A stretch of 64,000 nt of DNA from Flavobacterium lacustre (GTDB lineage Bacteria > Bacteroidota > Bacteroidia > Flavobacteriales > Flavobacteriaceae). Within the stretch, counting starts at the first letter, position 1; each line of letters opens with the position of its first letter. Below, piece by piece: positions 1-9,036 of the stretch. Made by a program: the position numbers and the translations under genes. The stretch covers positions 3,388,144 to 3,452,143 of the forward strand of contig NZ_CP114882.2 of NCBI RefSeq assembly GCF_027474525.2. The letters are read 5' to 3'. Under the pieces are notes generated by a model. The model searched no databases, had not been told where the DNA came from, and worked only from the letters and a program-made list of their open reading frames with translations.

Positions 1-560
1 ATACGTTGAATGTATTGCGCATAGGTTGAAGCATCTTCAATATTACGAATACAAGGCTCTGTAACAATTTCAATCAACGGAACACCAGCTTTGTTAAAAT
101 CAACTAACGAAATTTTCTTTTCGTGCATCAATTTGGCAGCATCCTCTTCAATATGAACCTGTGTTAAATTCACGGTAAACTGCGTACCATCATTTCTATA
201 ACAAGAAACGTGTCCTTCAGGAATTATTGGATTGTGAAATTGCGTGATTTGAATATTTTTTGGGTTGTCCGGGTATTCGTAATGTTTTCGATCCCAAGAA
301 ATCACTTCATTACTAAATGACGATCCTACAGCTTTACCAAAATAAATCGCTTTTGTAATCGCTTCTTTATTTAAAGCAGGCAAAACGCCCATTTGTCCCG
401 TACAAACCGAACATATATTTTCGTTAGGTGTTTCTATTTCTTGATTTGGACAAGAACAAAACAACTTGGTTTTGGTATTCAATCGAACGTGAGTTTCCAG
501 TCCAATTACCAATTCTAAATCGTGGGCTTTTAAAGCCGCAGTTAATTGCTCCAATTCCAT
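1..560 (-). CDS. gatB: Asp-tRNA(Asn)/Glu-tRNA(Gln) amidotransferase subunit B, cut by the window edge
   Basis: Only the N-terminal 186 codons are present; the gene runs off the left edge. GatB binds the mischarged tRNA and its kinase domain activates the acyl group, which GatA-derived ammonia then amidates. The visible part carries the GatB signature: GLETHV near residue 20, a zinc-type cysteine set at C35, C37, C50 and C53, a DRKHYEYPD segment, ITQFH, the HIEEDAAKL segment and GVPLIEIVTEP. The ATG at 558-560 shares one base with the gatA stop (TAATG), so translation is probably coupled. It is the last gene of a gatC-gatA-gatB operon. Confidence 0.95.
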   Translation of the reverse strand, partial: MELEQLTAALKAHDLELVIGLETHVRLNTKTKLFCSCPNQEIETPNENICSVCTGQMGVLPALNKEAITKAIYFGKAVGSSFSNEVISWDRKHYEYPDNPKNIQITQFHNPIIPEGHVSCYRNDGTQFTVNLTQVHIEEDAAKLMHEKKISLVDFNKAGVPLIEIVTEPCIRNIEDASTYAQYIQR

Positions 561-1957
561 TATATTGTATCTTTTAAGAAGTTTGCGAACTTCAACACTA
601 ATTCATCATTATTTTTTGCTGCCGTAATTTGCAATCCGGTGCTTGTGCCCTGTGGTACGGTTAAAGTTGGTAATTGTCCCAAACTAAAACCAACCGTATA
701 AGCATCGGATAAATACATCGCCAACGGATCTTTTAAACTGTCTCCAATTTTAGGAGGAGTACTTGGTGTAACCGGCGATAAAATAATATCCACTGCCGCA
801 AAATCTTTACTGAAGTTTTCCGAAATTTGATCTCTTAAAGCCAAACCTTTTAAATATATTTCATCTGAAAAACCTTGTGACAAAACTTGGTTTCCTCCTA
901 CAATTCTGCGTTTTGTTTCTTCCGAAAAGTTTTCAGAACGGGTCACCGCATAGGTTTCAATTAAATTCTCCGCTTCAATTCGGTTTCCGTAATTAGTTCC
1001 GTCTAAACGAGATAAATTCGAAGCCGTTTCAGCCATTGCCAATGTGTAATACGTTGAAACCAAAATATCAGATTTGAAAAAATCCAACTCTTTTACTTCA
1101 ATTCCTTTGGCTTTTATTTTTTCGATACTAGCTAAAAAATCAGCTTTTATCTGTGTATCAATAGCATCACTTTCGATAAAGTTCTTGAAATAACCTACCT
1201 TTTTCACAGGAGAAGTTGCAATCGCATCTTCACAGATTTCTGTTGAAGCGACTGAAGTTTGATCTTTTGGATCTTTCCCGCTCATTACATTCAACACAAT
1301 TCGGATATCTTCAATGGATTTCGCCAATGGACCCACACAATCTGTAGAAGATGCATAAGCCATCAATCCAAATCGAGAAATTCTTCCGTAAGTTGGTTTA
1401 AAACCATAAATATGATTGTAACCGGCAGGCTGACGAATCGAACCTCCTGTATCTCCACCAATAGAAAATACGGTATATTCTTTAGCAACGTTAACTGCAG
1501 AACCTCCGCTTGAACCTCCAGCAACTAATTCTGGGTCAATAGCATTTTTTACCGCTCCAAAAATGGTGTTTTCACTGGAAGATCCGTGACCAAAACTGTC
1601 ACAATTTTCTTTTACTAACGGAATAGCACCTGCATCCAATAATTTCTGAATAGCAGTGGCCGTGTATGGCGATTTATAATTTCTTAACAATTCAGAACTT
1701 GCCGTTGTGTAAGTTCCTTGCAACATATACACATCTTTAATTCCAAAAGGAATTCCTTCCAACAAACCAATAGTTTCTCCTTTTGCAATTTTAGCATCGA
1801 CTTTAGCCGCCAAATCCAGCGCCAAAGTATCTAACAAAGAATTGACAGAGTTATACGTATTTTGCTTAAGTAAGCCTAATTTTTCTTGTACCAAAGCAGT
1901 GCAAGTAATTTGTTTTGACACCAATTGTTGGTGTATTTTTTTTATTTGAGAATCCAT
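560..1957 (-). CDS. gatA: Asp-tRNA(Asn)/Glu-tRNA(Gln) amidotransferase subunit A
   Basis: This 465-residue amidase-signature protein hydrolyses glutamine and supplies ammonia for transamidation of Glu-tRNA(Gln) or Asp-tRNA(Asn). The Ser-cisSer-Lys triad is readable: K74 in GIPFGIKD, S149 in GGSSGGSA and S173 in DTGGSIRQPA, with the spacing expected of the family. The length is normal for GatA. It follows gatC by one base and overlaps gatB by one base, so the three genes form one transcription unit. No sign of damage is seen. Confidence 0.96.
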   Translation of the reverse strand: MDSQIKKIHQQLVSKQITCTALVQEKLGLLKQNTYNSVNSLLDTLALDLAAKVDAKIAKGETIGLLEGIPFGIKDVYMLQGTYTTASSELLRNYKSPYTATAIQKLLDAGAIPLVKENCDSFGHGSSSENTIFGAVKNAIDPELVAGGSSGGSAVNVAKEYTVFSIGGDTGGSIRQPAGYNHIYGFKPTYGRISRFGLMAYASSTDCVGPLAKSIEDIRIVLNVMSGKDPKDQTSVASTEICEDAIATSPVKKVGYFKNFIESDAIDTQIKADFLASIEKIKAKGIEVKELDFFKSDILVSTYYTLAMAETASNLSRLDGTNYGNRIEAENLIETYAVTRSENFSEETKRRIVGGNQVLSQGFSDEIYLKGLALRDQISENFSKDFAAVDIILSPVTPSTPPKIGDSLKDPLAMYLSDAYTVGFSLGQLPTLTVPQGTSTGLQITAAKNNDELVLKFANFLKDTI

Positions 1958-1958
1958 T

Positions 1959-2228
1959 TTATCCTTCTATAACTTTAGCAACTACTAAAAAACCATTTTT
2001 TTTGTTCGGGAAGTTTTCCAAAATGAGTTGTCTCTCCATAGCCGAACTCTCTATCACAATATCTTCTCTTAAATTATTTACAGAAACACAATTATAATTG
2101 ACAGTATTTGCAGCATTATCATTTGATGGAAGTGCATTTTTTATCACATCAAATAATTTGTTCACGGACTCTGAAGGCTGTGCTCCTTTAATACTCGACA
2201 AGATGTCGACTGTCATTGTTTTGCTCAT
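1959..2228 (-). CDS. gatC: GatC-like subunit of the aminoacyl-tRNA amidotransferase (divergent)
   Basis: A small protein of 89 residues immediately upstream of gatA. The C-terminal part resembles GatC: an LRED segment followed by an NFPN..GFLVVAKVIEG ending, comparable to the usual LRED, NAP and VPKVIE blocks. The N-terminal half is hard to match by eye. GatC is the small linker that stabilises GatA and GatB. An upstream in-frame ATG at 2252 exists, but a -7 element at 2266-2273 would place the transcript start close to 2259, so the ATG at 2228 is preferred. The assignment leans on gene order as well as on the C-terminal match. Confidence 0.72.
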   Translation of the reverse strand: MSKTMTVDILSSIKGAQPSESVNKLFDVIKNALPSNDNAANTVNYNCVSVNNLREDIVIESSAMERQLILENFPNKKNGFLVVAKVIEG

Positions 2229-2265
2229 AATTTTAATTCGTTTTAAAGTCAAACTTTTAGGCTGG

Positions 2266-2273
2266 CAAAATTA
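2266..2273 (-). promoter_or_regulatory. -7 promoter element for the gatCAB operon
   Basis: TAATTTTG on the minus strand matches the Bacteroidota -7 consensus TAnnTTTG. It sits about 38 bases upstream of the chosen gatC start. No clear -33 TTG is visible at the usual distance. Confidence 0.55.
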
Positions 2274-2449
2274 CGAAAGTTTTATTAGGGAATGATGTTT
2301 TATTTTAATGATTTCGATAGTTTTTTGTGAAAGAAGATGTTAATTTAACATTATGTTAGATTTGATTTCTTTGTTAAGAAACTATGTTGAAATAGTAATT
2401 AGTTCTGTAGAATAGAACTCGGATACAACTATTGAAAGCAAAACGGATT

Positions 2450-2899
2450 TTATTCAATACTTTCAATCACATACATCGTTCCATTAATTTCGAACGAAAA
2501 GCCAATTGCATTTCCCATTAATTTATTTCCCAACGGAGATTGTGGTGACAATGCAATAATATTGATTCCTTCGACACTAATTTTAGGAAGCGCTACACTT
2601 AAATACAAATAAATTCCATTGGCTTTGACCAAACTGCCTACAATTATAGTTGTGGCAATTGTGGCAGAATCAATTTTGTCTAAAAGATTTTTTTGATCCA
2701 AAACTTCTCTCAATTTACGATTGAGTTTTTCCTGTTCGATATGCATCATAGACAAAGCCGTTTCGTGCTTATCACCGGCTGAACCTTTGGCATCATTCTT
2801 AGAATCTTCGGTAAGTGCCACAATCATATCTCTGAAAACATCGATTCGGTCTTGTACTAATTGAAGGTAGTAGGTATGTATTTTTTGTTTAAAAGTCAT
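2450..2899 (-). CDS. GreA/GreB C-terminal-domain-like protein
   Basis: This is a protein of 149 residues. The last 40 residues follow the GreA/GreB C-terminal (FKBP-like) pattern: a LSPQSPLGNKLMGN block, where GreA has SP..SP.G.AL.G, and then a short strand pair ending YVIESIE. The N-terminal half is predicted helical and could form the coiled coil that Gre factors insert into the RNA polymerase secondary channel, but the acidic tip is not obvious. A longer reading frame reaches 2947, yet the ATG at 2899 is preceded by a purine-rich GGGAAGAA and begins MTFKQKIH. The role is probably an RNA-polymerase-associated factor; this is inference from the C-terminus. Confidence 0.6.
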   Translation of the reverse strand: MTFKQKIHTYYLQLVQDRIDVFRDMIVALTEDSKNDAKGSAGDKHETALSMMHIEQEKLNRKLREVLDQKNLLDKIDSATIATTIIVGSLVKANGIYLYLSVALPKISVEGINIIALSPQSPLGNKLMGNAIGFSFEINGTMYVIESIE

Positions 2900-2986
2900 A
2901 TTTTTTCTTCCCGTAAAGACGCTAGATCGCAAAGTGATTTTAAGCACTTCACCCTAAAATTCAGCGTCTTTTCGGATATTTATTTT

Positions 2987-4744
2987 TTAGAAATCAAATT
3001 TATAATTCGCTCCTACAACTACTTGTAAGCCTTGCACCGGATAATTCAACCATTTTTCATACGCTTGATTTGCAATATTATTACCTCTCAAAAAGGCCGT
3101 TAATCTATCGCTATATTTAAATCCAACATGAGCATTCAAATCAAAATACGCCTTCAATGTAACTGGACTTGGAATTATCAGATAAACAATATCGGTGTTT
3201 AATTTTTGATCTTTTCGTTCCCCAACATAAAACACATTTACGCCTGCATACCATTTTTTAGTAATATCAAAATCAAGATTTGAATTCAGTTTAATTGTTG
3301 GTAAATTCCAAGCTTCTTTTTGTACATCATTTGTAAAACTGCTAAAGGTTCCATTGATTCCAAAAGTAATATTTTCAGAGAAATCAGCTTTTAACTCTCC
3401 AAAAAAACGCACTGTTTTCATATCATCATAAACGACTTGCAGTGAATTTCCAAAAGCATAATCTTCATTCGTACTACCTTCATTATAATCATTGCTTTTA
3501 TACAACGCTTTATTTCTTTCATTCACATAAGAACCCCGAATATTATAGCTAACATTATTGGCTAATTTTCCTTTTAAACCGGCAAAAATATCATATTGTT
3601 TGTCTGTTGGCGAAATACTTAATGTTGGCGAAACAAATGGGTTTTCATTCACAAAATCCATATAAGAATTTTGTTCTAAATTCCCTTCGGCTCCGGCATA
3701 AAAAATCATCAAATCACCCACCACTTTGTATGAAGCATTAATTTGCGGATAAATGAAAAACTTATTATTGCTATTTTTTGTATCTAAACTATAAAATATT
3801 CCGGCACCAAAATGAAGCGTCCAATCGTCTTGCTGCATTTCAAAACTTGTGGCAATTCCAAAATTAGTAAAACCATATTCTATCTTTTTTGTATTGGTGT
3901 TCCAATAGTTTTTTTCGAAACTTCCCCCCAAATAATCCACAATTACATTTGTTTTTATGGATTTATCCATCATTTCAATTTGAAAAGAAGGTTTCACATA
4001 AAACCTGTTTTCCGAAGATCCATAAGCATCCGAAAAATGATTGAATTTTAAGCTGGCTTCCTTAAAAAAACTGTTATTAAAATCCATTTTTCCACCTAAA
4101 GTAATCGTATTGTAGGTTTGTTGCGGCTGTATGCCTGACACCAAAGCATTTCTGTCATAAGGAATTAATGCGTCACCAAAACCCATTGGCAAACCATACC
4201 AATTGTATATTTGATTTTGATATCCCAAATCAAAATTCCAAGAAAAATCAGTCGAATTTGAACCATACGTCAAATCAATCGAAGTGTCAAAAAAAGCATC
4301 ATCTAATTCCACTTTTTTTATTCCACCTTGTGATGAAAGATGGCGAAACATTCCGGCTACATAATCATTGGCATTCAAATCTTCGGTAACAAATAATTCA
4401 GCATTAAAAGTCCCGTAATTTCCACCGGCAAATGTTGCATAATTTTTGAATAAATGTTGTTGCTTTTCTTTTTCAACACCTTCCGCCTTTCCTTTGGATG
4501 GCGTAAAAGTCGAAGCCACAGGAAAAGAAAAAACCGTATACTTTACCGTTTCTTTTTTGGCCGTTGCCTCATCGTTCAAAGAAGGTGTTTCCTTAACTTT
4601 GAAAGCATCCGAAATGGTTGGCGTGTATGGCTTCACCACATTTACCGTTTCGGTTCCTATTTGCTCTTTCTTTTGTGCAAACGAAAATTGAAACGCAATA
4701 AGTAACAGACTTACAATTATTTTATTTGGGAAATTGATTTTCAT
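2987..4744 (-). CDS. Outer-membrane beta-barrel, TonB-dependent-receptor-like, without a plug
   Basis: The protein has 585 residues with a signal peptide ending near residue 23 (FSFAQ). The remainder is dominated by alternating amphipathic strands, and the last strand ends VGANYKFDF with the C-terminal phenylalanine typical of outer-membrane barrels. The NNIANQAYEKW.NYP segment near the end resembles the C-terminal block of TonB-dependent receptors, but no plug domain or carboxypeptidase-like domain precedes the barrel. A PYTPTISDAFKVKE segment near residue 40 stands between signal peptide and barrel. It shares a minus-strand group with a giant TPR protein and a PhzF-family gene. The substrate is unknown. 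Confidence 0.75.
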   Translation of the reverse strand: MKINFPNKIIVSLLLIAFQFSFAQKKEQIGTETVNVVKPYTPTISDAFKVKETPSLNDEATAKKETVKYTVFSFPVASTFTPSKGKAEGVEKEKQQHLFKNYATFAGGNYGTFNAELFVTEDLNANDYVAGMFRHLSSQGGIKKVELDDAFFDTSIDLTYGSNSTDFSWNFDLGYQNQIYNWYGLPMGFGDALIPYDRNALVSGIQPQQTYNTITLGGKMDFNNSFFKEASLKFNHFSDAYGSSENRFYVKPSFQIEMMDKSIKTNVIVDYLGGSFEKNYWNTNTKKIEYGFTNFGIATSFEMQQDDWTLHFGAGIFYSLDTKNSNNKFFIYPQINASYKVVGDLMIFYAGAEGNLEQNSYMDFVNENPFVSPTLSISPTDKQYDIFAGLKGKLANNVSYNIRGSYVNERNKALYKSNDYNEGSTNEDYAFGNSLQVVYDDMKTVRFFGELKADFSENITFGINGTFSSFTNDVQKEAWNLPTIKLNSNLDFDITKKWYAGVNVFYVGERKDQKLNTDIVYLIIPSPVTLKAYFDLNAHVGFKYSDRLTAFLRGNNIANQAYEKWLNYPVQGLQVVVGANYKFDF

Positions 4745-4867
4745 TTTTATTATTTTTTTTGATAAAAGAAGGAAGAAATAAGACTTTACAAATTGTCTTT
4801 ATCTTTTTCTTTTCCAGTTATCTCTTTTACTTTTTTTACTTTTTATTTATAACTCTTAGCCCGGAAT

Positions 4868-5731
4868 TTAAACTTCCCATTCGCCTTTTGCAATGAATTG
4901 CGTTTTCCCACCAATCTTAATATCAAAATGATTTTCAGTTAATTTTCCGTCAAAATAAATTCGAGATGGTCTGTTTATAAAATCTCCCTGATGATTGATA
5001 ATTTGAATTTCCGGAGCGTAATATTTCAAAAGAAAAGCCTGTAAACAAGTACTAGCACTTCCTGTCGCTGCATCTTCTTTGAGTTGATTGTCTTCTAAAT
5101 ACAACATTCTGCTGATAAGATTTTTTTCTTCCAGACAATAAAAATACAAGGCTCTGAAATTTGTTTTACAATGAGTCAGCAACCATTCATCCATTTTAAC
5201 CTTATCCAAAACCAAATTCTCTAATGCTTTTTTATTTTTGAGAGGAACAATTACAAATGCGCTTCCTGTGCTCACTTCCTGAACGGGATATTCAACATCA
5301 AAATCAGTACTGCTTAAATTGCTGAAGGATAAAATACCTTCTGCTGAAAAGATATCAAAAAACTGAGGTTGAGCAGCCTGTAACCAAACTAAATCGTCCG
5401 CTTGATGAATTGGAATTTCACCAATTGGAACTGATAACGTAATTTTTTCGGGTTGATTTTCAAATATTTTATTCATCAAAACCCAAGAAGTTCCTATAAT
5501 TGGATGTCCTGCAAACTTCATTTCGTACTCCGGAGTAAAAATTCTAATTTCCGCGGCGTTATTTTCAGGTTCAAGCTTCGTGATAAAAGTACTTTCCGCA
5601 AAGTTAATTTCACGGGCAATTTTTTGCATCTCTACGGCACTTAAAGCATCAGCCTCCAGGAAAACTGCCAATTGATTGCCTGCGTATTTTTTCTCTGCAA
5701 AAACATCAACGATGTAAAAAGATATATTCAT
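4868..5731 (-). CDS. PhzF-family isomerase/epimerase-like enzyme
   Basis: This 287-residue protein has the two-lobed PhzF fold signature. The catalytic glutamate is E46 in NFAEST, and the second-lobe motif is DAATGSAS. PhzF in phenazine makers isomerises dihydro-hydroxyanthranilate, but most family members are found, as here, without phenazine genes and have unknown substrates. It lies between the TPR gene (stop 83 bases upstream) and the barrel gene (start 123 bases downstream), on the same strand. Nothing suggests phenazine synthesis in the window. Confidence 0.88.
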   Translation of the reverse strand: MNISFYIVDVFAEKKYAGNQLAVFLEADALSAVEMQKIAREINFAESTFITKLEPENNAAEIRIFTPEYEMKFAGHPIIGTSWVLMNKIFENQPEKITLSVPIGEIPIHQADDLVWLQAAQPQFFDIFSAEGILSFSNLSSTDFDVEYPVQEVSTGSAFVIVPLKNKKALENLVLDKVKMDEWLLTHCKTNFRALYFYCLEEKNLISRMLYLEDNQLKEDAATGSASTCLQAFLLKYYAPEIQIINHQGDFINRPSRIYFDGKLTENHFDIKIGGKTQFIAKGEWEV

Positions 5732-5814
5732 TCTCTTTGTTTTTTTGGCTTTCGATTATTTAAAAAATATCATGCCGATTCTTCTTGTTTTCTTAATCCG
5801 ATTCCCTGAATACT

Positions 5815-8800
5815 TTACTTGATAATCGATGAATTTGTTTTGGATTCTTCTGCTTTAATCGCATTCAATTCAGATTGTGCTTCTGTTACTACATCTGGAA
5901 AATCAGTGAAATTTTGAATCACATTATCCAAAATATAAGTCGCTTGAAAACTGTCTTTTAATCCGTAATAGTTTTTCGCCATAAGTACTAATCCTTTGGC
6001 TCCAAAAAAACGATATCCCGAATAATTCTTCGCTAACTTTTGCACTGCATCATTAGATAACTCAAATTTTGAATCTTTATTTTTGAAATACGCATCATAA
6101 TACAAGGCTTCGGCAGCTAATTCTCCTTTTGCAATTCCAAGTAATTTAGCGTAAGCCAATCTTGCTTTCGTTTCGTCACCCGTTTGTACCGCTGCTCTTG
6201 CTATAATTATTTGCGCATCACTTTTTACATTATCGTCTGTTTTTGGATTTGCCAATACTTTTTCAGCATACACAACTGAATTTTGATATTCCTTACTCTC
6301 ATAATAACATTTCATCAAATTCGATTGTGCAAATGTCTTGTTTTGAGGAAAATCAGCTTCGTTTTCTAAACGGGATAAAACCAAAATCGCTTTATCACAC
6401 TCTTTGTTTTTTAAGAAAATCTGGGCCAATCGCACCAATGATTGTTCCGTAAATTCATTGCGGGGTTCTGCAATTACATATTCATAATTAGGAATCGATT
6501 TGCTTTCTGAACCATCCGAAAAATAAGATTGAGCCAAATAAAAATTAGCTTTCAATGCATGAATTCCTTTTGGAAACGCCGAAATATAACTGCTAAATCC
6601 TGAAATCGCCTGTTTGGTATTGCTTTGTTGAAATTGCTTTTCGGCGGCTTCATAAGTGTCATTATCTAAATCCACATCCGTTACAGCCACGAAATCCAAA
6701 GTACGAACCCAAGTTGCATATTCATCTACTCTGCCGTTGTCTACATAAATTAATCTCGCTGTAGAAACCGCTTCTAATGCCTCCGGAGATTTAGGAAAAT
6801 CAGCCGCTACTTTTTTGAATTTAACCAACGCTTGCTCATCTTTATCCGAATTGTAATAAATCAAACCTTGGCGTAAAACCGCTTTCGAGGTAAACGAACC
6901 ATTTTTGAATTCAGCATTCAATTTGTCGTATGTTTTGATGGCTAAATCCTGTTTGTTTTCGGCAACATAAGTATTTCCTAATTCAAACATAGCATCATCG
7001 CGGTATTCCGATTTTGGATACAGTTGTAAGAACAAATTAAGTTCTTCGATTTTCTTCTCATTTTTAGACACAAATCCATAGCAAATTGCTTTTTGAAAAT
7101 ATGCATAATCCGCATCTACACTTTTCAATTCGATTACTTTCACATACGCTTCCATGGCCGGCCAATATTTTGAAGTTACAAATCGGCAGTCTGCTAAACG
7201 CAAATACGAATCATGAAGTCGCACTTTATCGGCGGTTCCTTTTTCAATCTGATTTTGAAAATAATTCCCCGCTTGATCGTACTCTTTTAATTTAAAATAA
7301 GTGTAGGCAACATTATAATTATAATTTTTGAATTCCGGTGTTACTGCCGCTCCGGATGAAGCCGTGAACTGTTTGAAACTCAATAACGCATTTTTGAAAT
7401 CATCCAAAACATATTCGGTTTCTCCTTTCCAAAACGTGGCTCTTGCAGTAATTGCAGCATCTTTTTGCTCTGTGGTTGCTTTAGTAAACAGGCGCAACGC
7501 TTGTTCATAATCCCCGTCTGTGTATAATTCTAAACCGCTGTAAAAAAGCACTTTTTGGTACGCTGCTTTATTTTCCGGAGCGCTGTTTTTTTCTAATAAA
7601 ACTAAGGCTTCTTTATAGTTTTTTGAAGAAATATAGGAGTCAATCAAGAGTCTTTCCAGTTCTGAATTGTTGGCATTATTGGGATATTTTTTGATAAAAT
7701 CCATTAAGACAGCAGGAACACTTTGGTAAGAATTCCCAATTTCGTAACTTAATTTAGCATAATTTAAGCTCGCTTCTTGTTTTAACGAAGCATCAAAATC
7801 CATTTCGGAAGCATTTTTGAACGCATTCAAAGCTTCCTGTTTTTTATTCAAATTCAAATAACTCTGCCCTAAATGATAATACCCGTTTTGAGCGACAAAA
7901 TCTTTTCCGCCAATGATTTTATTGAATTGTGAAATGGCTTTATCGTATTCTTTTTGTTCGTAGTAAGCGAATCCCAATTGGTAAAAATCAGTATTATTCC
8001 ACTTCCCTTTTTTCCCTTTGTAGTTTTCTAAATACGGAATGGCTTTGTCGTATTTTTTTAAATTAAAATAGCTTTCGCCAATAATTTTATTAAGCTCCGA
8101 TTTTTCTAAAAGAGTTGATTTAGCCATTGCTTTCTCGCCTAAATCTATTGCTTTTTGGAAATTTCCCAACTTAAAATTCATATCCGCCTGATAATACGAA
8201 AGCTTTTCTTTGTATTTTTCTTCTCCGGAAACCGCATCAAAATATTTTGTAGCTTCCTTATAATCATCGCCTTCATACGCCATAAAACCTAAGTAATATT
8301 TGGCCTGCGAACCATATTCGGCTGAATTTACGACTTTATTAAAATAAACAGTCGCTTCTTTTTTGTTTTTGGAATTAAAAAAACTGTAGCCTTTTTGAAA
8401 ATTAAACATTTCGCTTTCGCTTCTGCTCAAATTGCTTTCGTCTACTTTATCAAACCATTCAAGGGCTTTTGGATAATTTCCCTGATTGAAATAAAAATGG
8501 GCCACTTCAACATAAGCTTGGTTTTGTTTCACACTTGTTGGATAATCCGCAACAAAACGCTCCATCAATTCATCAGCATTTGACTGATTGGTACGAATGG
8601 CACAATTTGCAGCATAATAAGCACAATCCGACTGAATTTCCTCAGTAATTGCAGTTGCTTTTACCTTTTCGAAAATAAGTTTAGCCGAGGTGTATTGCTT
8701 ATCGTTGTATAACGTAAGCGCCGTGTTAAAATCCTTTAAATCGTGTGTGTAAATCGTTGATTTTTGGGCTGAAATGGGAGCAACTCCTATAAAAATAAGG

Positions 8801-8829
8801 AAAAATAAAAATCTGGGAAGTTTATGCAT
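5815..8829 (-). CDS. Secreted 1004-residue tetratricopeptide-repeat protein
   Basis: A signal peptide ends around residue 21 (PISAQ). The rest is a long array of TPR-type helix pairs, each recognisable by patterns such as GNYPKALEWF, KKYDKAIPYL and KEYDKAISQF, running nearly to the C-terminus. Such solenoids are protein-interaction scaffolds. The signal peptide places it in the periplasm or at the outer membrane. It heads a minus-strand group that includes a plugless barrel, so a scaffold-plus-channel arrangement is plausible, though unproven. A -7 element lies at 8850-8857. No lipobox cysteine is seen. Confidence 0.82.
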   Translation of the reverse strand: MHKLPRFLFFLIFIGVAPISAQKSTIYTHDLKDFNTALTLYNDKQYTSAKLIFEKVKATAITEEIQSDCAYYAANCAIRTNQSNADELMERFVADYPTSVKQNQAYVEVAHFYFNQGNYPKALEWFDKVDESNLSRSESEMFNFQKGYSFFNSKNKKEATVYFNKVVNSAEYGSQAKYYLGFMAYEGDDYKEATKYFDAVSGEEKYKEKLSYYQADMNFKLGNFQKAIDLGEKAMAKSTLLEKSELNKIIGESYFNLKKYDKAIPYLENYKGKKGKWNNTDFYQLGFAYYEQKEYDKAISQFNKIIGGKDFVAQNGYYHLGQSYLNLNKKQEALNAFKNASEMDFDASLKQEASLNYAKLSYEIGNSYQSVPAVLMDFIKKYPNNANNSELERLLIDSYISSKNYKEALVLLEKNSAPENKAAYQKVLFYSGLELYTDGDYEQALRLFTKATTEQKDAAITARATFWKGETEYVLDDFKNALLSFKQFTASSGAAVTPEFKNYNYNVAYTYFKLKEYDQAGNYFQNQIEKGTADKVRLHDSYLRLADCRFVTSKYWPAMEAYVKVIELKSVDADYAYFQKAICYGFVSKNEKKIEELNLFLQLYPKSEYRDDAMFELGNTYVAENKQDLAIKTYDKLNAEFKNGSFTSKAVLRQGLIYYNSDKDEQALVKFKKVAADFPKSPEALEAVSTARLIYVDNGRVDEYATWVRTLDFVAVTDVDLDNDTYEAAEKQFQQSNTKQAISGFSSYISAFPKGIHALKANFYLAQSYFSDGSESKSIPNYEYVIAEPRNEFTEQSLVRLAQIFLKNKECDKAILVLSRLENEADFPQNKTFAQSNLMKCYYESKEYQNSVVYAEKVLANPKTDDNVKSDAQIIIARAAVQTGDETKARLAYAKLLGIAKGELAAEALYYDAYFKNKDSKFELSNDAVQKLAKNYSGYRFFGAKGLVLMAKNYYGLKDSFQATYILDNVIQNFTDFPDVVTEAQSELNAIKAEESKTNSSIIK

Positions 8830-8849
8830 TGTGATTTTTGTTTAATAGT

Positions 8850-8857
8850 CAAATGTA
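8850..8857 (-). promoter_or_regulatory. -7 promoter element for the TPR gene
   Basis: TACATTTG on the minus strand matches TAnnTTTG. It implies a short leader of roughly 14 bases before the ATG at 8829. Confidence 0.5.
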
Positions 8858-8985
8858 TCATTTTCTATGGTCTATAACGAAACGCTTTTGGTTTTTATTA
8901 TGAACAAATGTTTTAACAAAAAATAAAAAAAGGAAACATTGCTTCGTCCTTTCGAAAAAAAAACTAATTTTTTCTGCTGTGATAA

Positions 8986-9015
8986 TTGATAATTGACAAT
9001 TGATAATTACTTTTA
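8986..9015 (+). promoter_or_regulatory. Probable promoter of ftsE
   Basis: A TTG at 8986-8988 and TACTTTTA at 9008-9015 are separated by 19 bases, which fits the -33/-7 spacing of Bacteroidota promoters. The final base deviates from TAnnTTTG. The same stretch holds repeated AATTGATAAT and ATTGACAAT units that read as short inverted repeats. Confidence 0.5.
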
Positions 9016-9036
9016 CCACATAAACAAATACAAATT

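Noticed and set aside
4868..5731. Phenazine biosynthesis cluster suggested by the PhzF gene
   Set aside because: No other phenazine genes are present; PhzF-family proteins without the pathway are common.
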